Below the pieces are notes generated by a model, which saw nothing but the letters and a program-made list of their open reading frames with translations, was not told the origin of the DNA and searched no databases. From assembly GCA_014728785.1 (NCBI GenBank), contig WJKZ01000123.1, forward strand, positions 1-9,507: a DNA stretch of 9,507 nt, written 5' to 3'. The DNA comes from Candidatus Omnitrophota bacterium (GTDB taxonomy: Bacteria; Omnitrophota; Gorgyraeia; Duberdicusellales; 4484-171). Position numbers and translations under genes: made by a program. Below are positions 5,848 through 9,507 of the stretch, in pieces; the first letter of the stretch is position 1, and the number at the start of each line of letters is the position of its first letter.

Positions 5848-8289
5848 ATGAATTATAATAAGGAAATCGACAAAAAATGGCAGGATTTCTGGGAATCCCG
5901 GAGAGTTTTTAACATAGACACCAACGACAAAACAAAGCTTAAGTATTATTGCCTCGTTATGTTTCCTTACCCTTCCAGCGAACTGCATGTCGGACACGCC
6001 CGTAATTACATAATAGGAGATGCCGTTGCCCGTTACAAAAAGATGCAGGGCTTTTACGTCTTAAACCCTATAGGCTGGGATGCTTTTGGCCTGCCGGCAG
6101 AGAATCAGGCCATAAAACATAAAGTTAACCCCAGAGAGTGGACTTTGAAGAATATCAAACGCATTACCGAACAGTTAAAAAGTTGGGGGATAAGTTATGA
6201 TTGGGAGAGAGAGGTCACCACCTGTCTTCCCCGGTATTATAAATGGACCCAGTGGTTGTTTCTGAAATTATATAAAAAAGGGTTAGCTTATAAAAAAGAG
6301 GCTTCGGTAAACTGGTGCGATTCCTGTAAAACCGTTTTAGCCAATGAATTGGTTATAATGGGAAAATGTGAAAGATGTTCTACTCCGGTAACCCAAAAGA
6401 AATTAAAACAATGGTTTTTTAAAATAACTGATTATGCTCAGCGCCTCCTTGACGATATGAAGCTGCTTAAGGAGTGGCCCGAAAGAGTAAAGACTATGCA
6501 GGAAAATTGGATAGGAAGGTCCGAAGGTGTAGAGATAATTTTTCCGGTAGCCGGCTCAGGAATAAAGCTACAATGTTTTACTACCAGAGTAGATACTATT
6601 TTCGGGGCTACCTTTTTAGCCCTCAACTGGGAACACCCTTTAATAGGAGAATTAATAAAAGACGCGGAAAATAAAACTGAAATAGAGGTTTTTCTCCGGA
6701 TGGTAAAGGCTGAATCGGCATTCAATACTTTTGCCGATGATTTTGAGAAGAAAGGTATTTTTACGGGTAAATTTGCCGTAAATTCTATGACCGGTGAAAA
6801 GATTCCTATATGGATAGCCAATTATATATTGAGCGGCTACGGTACCGGGGCTATTATGTGTGTTCCGGCCCACGATAAGAGAGATTTTGAATTTTCCCGG
6901 AAATATAATTTGCCGGTTACTGAAGTTATAAAACCCTCCGGAGAAGTCCCGGGGGGACCGTATGAAGGAGAAGGTACTTTAATTAATTCCCGGGATTTTA
7001 ACAATCTTAGCTCGGAGGAGGCCAAAGAAAAAATTGCCGATTACATGGAGTCTAAAGAGATAGGGAAAAGAAGTATAAATTATAAATTAAGAGACTGGTT
7101 GGTTTCACGGCAGCGCTACTGGGGCGCACCTATACCTGTAATCTATTGTCCGGAATGTAAAGAGGTCCCGGTACCTTATGAAGATTTACCGGTCCTTCTG
7201 CCTAAGGTGAGTGAATTTTTGCCCACAGGCCGTTCTCCCCTTACCTACATAGAAAATTTTATAAACACAAAGTGTCCTAAGTGCGGCAGGAAAGCCAAAA
7301 GAGAAACAGATACCATGGATACTTTTGTGGATTCGAGTTGGTATTTTTTAAGATATGTTTCTCCTCGCAACGACGAGAGCCCTTTTTCTACGGATAAAGT
7401 AAATTATTGGCTGCCGGTTGACCAGTATATAGGAGGAGTAGAGCATGCTATTCTTCACCTGATGTATTCAAGATTTATAAATAAGTTTTTAATGGACGAG
7501 AAGTTATTGCAGTTTCCCGAGCCTTTTAAAAGATTGTTTACTCAAGGCATGATAGTAAAGAATGGGGCAAAGATGTCGAAATCAAAAGGAAATGTAGTGG
7601 CTCCCGACTATATTATAGATAAATACGGGGCTGATACAATGAGGTTGTATATTCTTTTTATGGGACCCCCTCATAAGGATGCCGAATGGCAGGATGGAAG
7701 CCTTCTGGGTGTATGGCGGTTTATGCAGAGAGCAATACGGCTCCTGGATATTCTTAAGGAGATGCCCGGCAGCCAGGAGAAAGAAGAACTCAATGAATCT
7801 GAAGAGGATGTTATAAAAAAAATACATGCTACCATTAAGGAAGTAACCAGAGACCTGGAGGACAGTTTTCAGTTTAATACCGCTATAAGCCGGATAATGG
7901 AGTTGGTTAATAAAGTGTATAAAGGGATTAATGGAGGGGGGCTGCGAAAGCAGGTAATTAAGGAAGGGGTAGAGGTTGTTTTCACCTTGCTGGCTCCTTT
8001 TACTCCTCATATCAGCGAAGAGGTCAATGTTTTGCTGGGAGGAGTACCTTCTGTACTTGATAAAAAATGGCCTGTAGCTGAGGAGCGCTACTTAAAAGAG
8101 GATAGTCTTGAGATACCGGTATTGATTAACGGGAGAGTGAGAGAAAAGACGGTTATAGGCATAGACTGGCCTGAAGAAAAGGTAAAAGAAAAGGCTTTAG
8201 TCCTCCCCAGGATCAGAGAGCTTTTAGGCGATAGGAAGGTGAAAAAAATAATATACGTTAGGAACAAAATAGTTAATATAGTGGCATGA
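5848..8289 (+). CDS. leuS: leucyl-tRNA synthetase
   Basis: This encodes an 813-residue class Ia synthetase that charges tRNA-Leu with leucine in the cytoplasm. The HIGH motif appears as HVGH (47-50) and the KMSKS motif is exact (575-579). The CP1 editing domain has TTRVDT (245-250) and GTGAIMCVPAHDKRDFEF (332-349), which hydrolyse mischarged tRNA. Two Cys4 zinc-ribbon-like sites are visible: Cys157/160/174/177 and Cys434/437/476/479. DWLVSRQRYWGAPIPV (416-431) and DTFVDSSWYFLRY (491-503) are standard LeuRS segments. The anticodon-binding domain (FTLLAPFTPHISEE, 712-725) and the C-terminal domain follow. The length is normal for a bacterial LeuRS. GTGAGGA (5835-5841), 6 bases before the ATG, is a good ribosome-binding site. 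The stop overlaps the next gene by ATGA (8286-8289). Confidence 0.98.
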   Translation: MNYNKEIDKKWQDFWESRRVFNIDTNDKTKLKYYCLVMFPYPSSELHVGHARNYIIGDAVARYKKMQGFYVLNPIGWDAFGLPAENQAIKHKVNPREWTLKNIKRITEQLKSWGISYDWEREVTTCLPRYYKWTQWLFLKLYKKGLAYKKEASVNWCDSCKTVLANELVIMGKCERCSTPVTQKKLKQWFFKITDYAQRLLDDMKLLKEWPERVKTMQENWIGRSEGVEIIFPVAGSGIKLQCFTTRVDTIFGATFLALNWEHPLIGELIKDAENKTEIEVFLRMVKAESAFNTFADDFEKKGIFTGKFAVNSMTGEKIPIWIANYILSGYGTGAIMCVPAHDKRDFEFSRKYNLPVTEVIKPSGEVPGGPYEGEGTLINSRDFNNLSSEEAKEKIADYMESKEIGKRSINYKLRDWLVSRQRYWGAPIPVIYCPECKEVPVPYEDLPVLLPKVSEFLPTGRSPLTYIENFINTKCPKCGRKAKRETDTMDTFVDSSWYFLRYVSPRNDESPFSTDKVNYWLPVDQYIGGVEHAILHLMYSRFINKFLMDEKLLQFPEPFKRLFTQGMIVKNGAKMSKSKGNVVAPDYIIDKYGADTMRLYILFMGPPHKDAEWQDGSLLGVWRFMQRAIRLLDILKEMPGSQEKEELNESEEDVIKKIHATIKEVTRDLEDSFQFNTAISRIMELVNKVYKGINGGGLRKQVIKEGVEVVFTLLAPFTPHISEEVNVLLGGVPSVLDKKWPVAEERYLKEDSLEIPVLINGRVREKTVIGIDWPEEKVKEKALVLPRIRELLGDRKVKKIIYVRNKIVNIVA

Positions 8290-8633
8290 TGTTTTATTTA
8301 AGCTTTCGGGAAAGGAGAGTTTTAATTTGTCTGGGAGTAATACTTTTGCTGGGAGGAGGGTTTAAATTTATAAAAAAAGAAAAAAATTTAAACAGGTATT
8401 ATAATAACGCAGAAGATGCATCAACAGATGAAGCCGCCGCTAAATTGATAGAAATTAACAAAGCCGATACGCAGGAGCTTCAAAGGCTGCCCGGCGTAGG
8501 GCCGGTTTTGGCTTTAAGAATAAAAGAGTTTATAAAAGAGCAAGGCCCCGTCAAAAGCGGAGAAGACCTGCAGAAGGTTAAAGGCATAGGAGAGAAAAAA
8601 GCCGGAGATATGGTTAAATATATTATTTTTTAA
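8286..8633 (+). CDS. comEA: ComEA-like helix-hairpin-helix DNA-binding protein
   Basis: This encodes a 115-residue protein with one N-terminal membrane segment (about 11-27), a charged linker, and a C-terminal tandem helix-hairpin-helix domain: INKADTQELQRLPGVGPVLA (57-76) and VKGIGEKKAGDM (98-109). This is the ComEA/T2SK arrangement. In competent bacteria ComEA binds double-stranded DNA outside the inner membrane and hands it to the ComEC channel. The start is ATG at 8286, overlapping the leuS stop by 4 bases (ATGA); a second ATG at 8289 is possible. A comEC start two genes downstream supports a DNA-uptake role, though short HhH proteins of this kind are also found without proven competence. 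A TAA stop at 8631 is followed directly by the next ribosome-binding site. Confidence 0.8.
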   Translation: MMFYLSFRERRVLICLGVILLLGGGFKFIKKEKNLNRYYNNAEDASTDEAAAKLIEINKADTQELQRLPGVGPVLALRIKEFIKEQGPVKSGEDLQKVKGIGEKKAGDMVKYIIF

Positions 8634-8647
8634 AAAAAGAGGTGGCT

Positions 8648-9217
8648 ATGGCAGAGGGAAGATGTGCAATATGCGGTAAAAAGATAAAGGTTAAAGAGGA
8701 TACTTCCGGTAAAGATTTTTTCTGTATTAAGTGTGCAGGTGATTACGGGGATTGGTCCAAATTCATGGCCGGCTCTTCGCAAAAAGGATTCTCCGCAAAA
8801 GATATAAAAAACTCCACGCCGTTGGGCGTGCCTTTCCTGTTAAGGCTTTTTATTTTTGCCGTCCTGAGTTCTTTACTGTTCGTTTTTAGCTTGATACCTC
8901 TTAAAGAATTTTCTTTTCTGGGATGGGTTGTCGCAGCTATAATATCTCTTTTAGTATTATTGCCTTTGGTTTTCAGGGGCATGAATCCCCTGGCTTTCAG
9001 GAGAGCCAGGGTTTTTTTCTGGCCTTTTATAGTCGGGGTTTTTCTTCTGGGCATGTTTGTGGCCGATATTCTTAAACCCGCATATCCGCCGGGGTTGATT
9101 TCCATGCCTCTGGCTTTTATTCTGGGGTTAATATGGCTTCTTATTCGGGATAAAAGACTAAAGGAAGAAAGCCTTTTGTCTTTTAAGTATTACGAAAATA
9201 AAAATAAAGAACAGTAA
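8648..9217 (+). CDS. zinc-ribbon, four-helix membrane protein between comEA and comEC
   Basis: This encodes a 189-residue protein of unknown function. The N-terminus carries a zinc ribbon, CAIC (Cys6, Cys9) and CIKC (Cys26, Cys29). A linker follows, then four hydrophobic segments at about 62-84, 90-109, 122-143 and 149-166, and a charged C-terminal tail. I chose ATG 8648 because AGAGG (8638-8642) sits 5 bases upstream; GTG 8642, two codons earlier, would overlap that site. Its position between a comEA-like gene and comEC suggests a role in or near the inner-membrane DNA-uptake machinery, or simply operon membership. Oddly, the codons for residues about 113-124 form a strong GC-rich hairpin followed by seven T residues (8988-9018). 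Confidence 0.7.
   Translation: MAEGRCAICGKKIKVKEDTSGKDFFCIKCAGDYGDWSKFMAGSSQKGFSAKDIKNSTPLGVPFLLRLFIFAVLSSLLFVFSLIPLKEFSFLGWVVAAIISLLVLLPLVFRGMNPLAFRRARVFFWPFIVGVFLLGMFVADILKPAYPPGLISMPLAFILGLIWLLIRDKRLKEESLLSFKYYENKNKEQ
8988..9018 (+). terminator. intrinsic-terminator-like hairpin plus T7 tract inside a gene
   Basis: CCCTGGCT (8988-8995) and AGCCAGGG (9004-9011) form a perfect 8-bp stem, extendable by a U-G and a U-A pair to leave a CAGG tetraloop. The stem is followed immediately by seven T residues (9012-9018). It lies in the sense orientation within the zinc-ribbon membrane-protein gene, 220 bases before the comEC start. Structurally it is a textbook rho-independent terminator; whether it works while ribosomes are translating through it is unknown. 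Confidence 0.55.
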
Positions 9218-9237
9218 AGGTATCTTTAACTTTTCTA

Positions 9238-9507
9238 ATGCTTTTGTTTTCTAAGGCAGCCAGGCTTGATTTCAGCCCGTTTCTTTGGTTTGTCTTTTTT
9301 CTCTGCTTTGCTGCAGGTATTTTTATTTCTTCTCTGTTGTCTTTTTCTTTTCCGTACCTTTATATATTTTCTCTTTTCGGTATTTTTTTAATATTCTATT
9401 TTTCTTCAAAAAAATCCCCTGTGTTCCGGGATGTATGTTTCATTATTTTATTTTTTGTTTTAGGTATAATCTGGGAAGGAGCCGGTTCTCAAAAACATCT
9501 TGAAGGA
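9238..9507 (+). CDS. comEC: ComEC-like DNA-uptake channel protein, N-terminal part (partial)
   Basis: The frame from ATG 9238 stays open to the window edge (90 codons). The protein starts MLLFSKAARLDFSPFLWFVF and then shows hydrophobic segments at about 14-32 (ending FAAGIFIS), 36-55 and 65-79 (CFIILFFVLGIIW). This is the layout of the ComEC N-terminal membrane region (DUF4131), where 'f..Gi..a' and 'f.lG......' patterns are typical. ComEC forms the inner-membrane channel through which single-stranded DNA enters the cytoplasm. The competence and metallo-beta-lactamase domains lie beyond the window, so the call depends on this segment and the ComEA-like neighbour. No strong ribosome-binding site is visible; AAAGG (9216-9220) is 17 bases away. 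It begins 20 bases after the preceding stop. Confidence 0.65.
   Translation, partial: MLLFSKAARLDFSPFLWFVFFLCFAAGIFISSLLSFSFPYLYIFSLFGIFLIFYFSSKKSPVFRDVCFIILFFVLGIIWEGAGSQKHLEG

Noticed and set aside
2846..8289. tRNA-Leu and leuS in the same window as a functional pairing
   Set aside because: They are 3 kb apart, on opposite strands with other genes between, and no T-box or leader is seen before leuS; coincidence is enough.
9285..9503. 72-codon open frame near the right edge
   Set aside because: It is out of frame with the ComEC-like reading frame that starts at 9238 and stays open to the end; its peptide is a phenylalanine-rich artefact.

Overview
The window looks like a chromosomal segment of an uncultivated, AT-leaning Gram-negative bacterium. 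Evidence for a Gram-negative envelope is a signal peptide followed by an outer-membrane beta-barrel ending in an aromatic residue. The mix of housekeeping genes, ComEA/ComEC competence genes, an omptin/'Protochlamydia outer membrane protein'-like barrel and a degenerate heptanucleotide intergenic repeat is reminiscent of Omnitrophota or related PVC/Elusimicrobia-type lineages. That placement is inference from gene content only and could be wrong.

Layout. Positions 2-175 hold the last 57 codons of a RecJ-like exonuclease (+). It converges on rpmB (ribosomal protein L28, minus, 277-537), which has a strong consensus promoter placed so close to the start codon that the mRNA should be almost leaderless. 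A roughly 280-base non-coding stretch follows, carrying ten tandem degenerate 7-mers (670-739). Next, on the minus strand, comes a compact Ski2-like DExH RNA helicase with a C-terminal DSHCT domain (819-2756). It too has an extended -10 box directly before its ATG. A divergent pair of tRNA genes follows, tRNA-Leu(CAA) on minus and tRNA-Ala(GGC) on plus, each with a near-consensus sigma70 promoter.

From 3296 onward all genes are on the plus strand. A monocistronic-looking gene encodes an omptin-fold outer-membrane protein that keeps the Asp pair of the omptin active site but appears to lack the Asp-His dyad. Then comes a likely operon: a 54-codon small ORF (4790-4954), endonuclease IV (TTG start, overlapping the small ORF by 4 bases), leucyl-tRNA synthetase, a membrane-anchored ComEA-like helix-hairpin-helix protein (ATGA overlap with leuS), a zinc-ribbon/four-helix membrane protein, and the start of ComEC (9238 to the window end). 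ComEA-like and ComEC point to DNA uptake across the periplasm and inner membrane. The unrecognised membrane protein between them contains a textbook intrinsic-terminator sequence inside its coding region, which could make comEC expression depend on translation of that gene.

Most of the window is ordinary housekeeping DNA. The points most worth a second look are the omptin-like barrel with an altered active site, the in-gene terminator upstream of comEC, the leaderless promoter geometry, the heptamer repeat, and the coupled small ORF before nfo.
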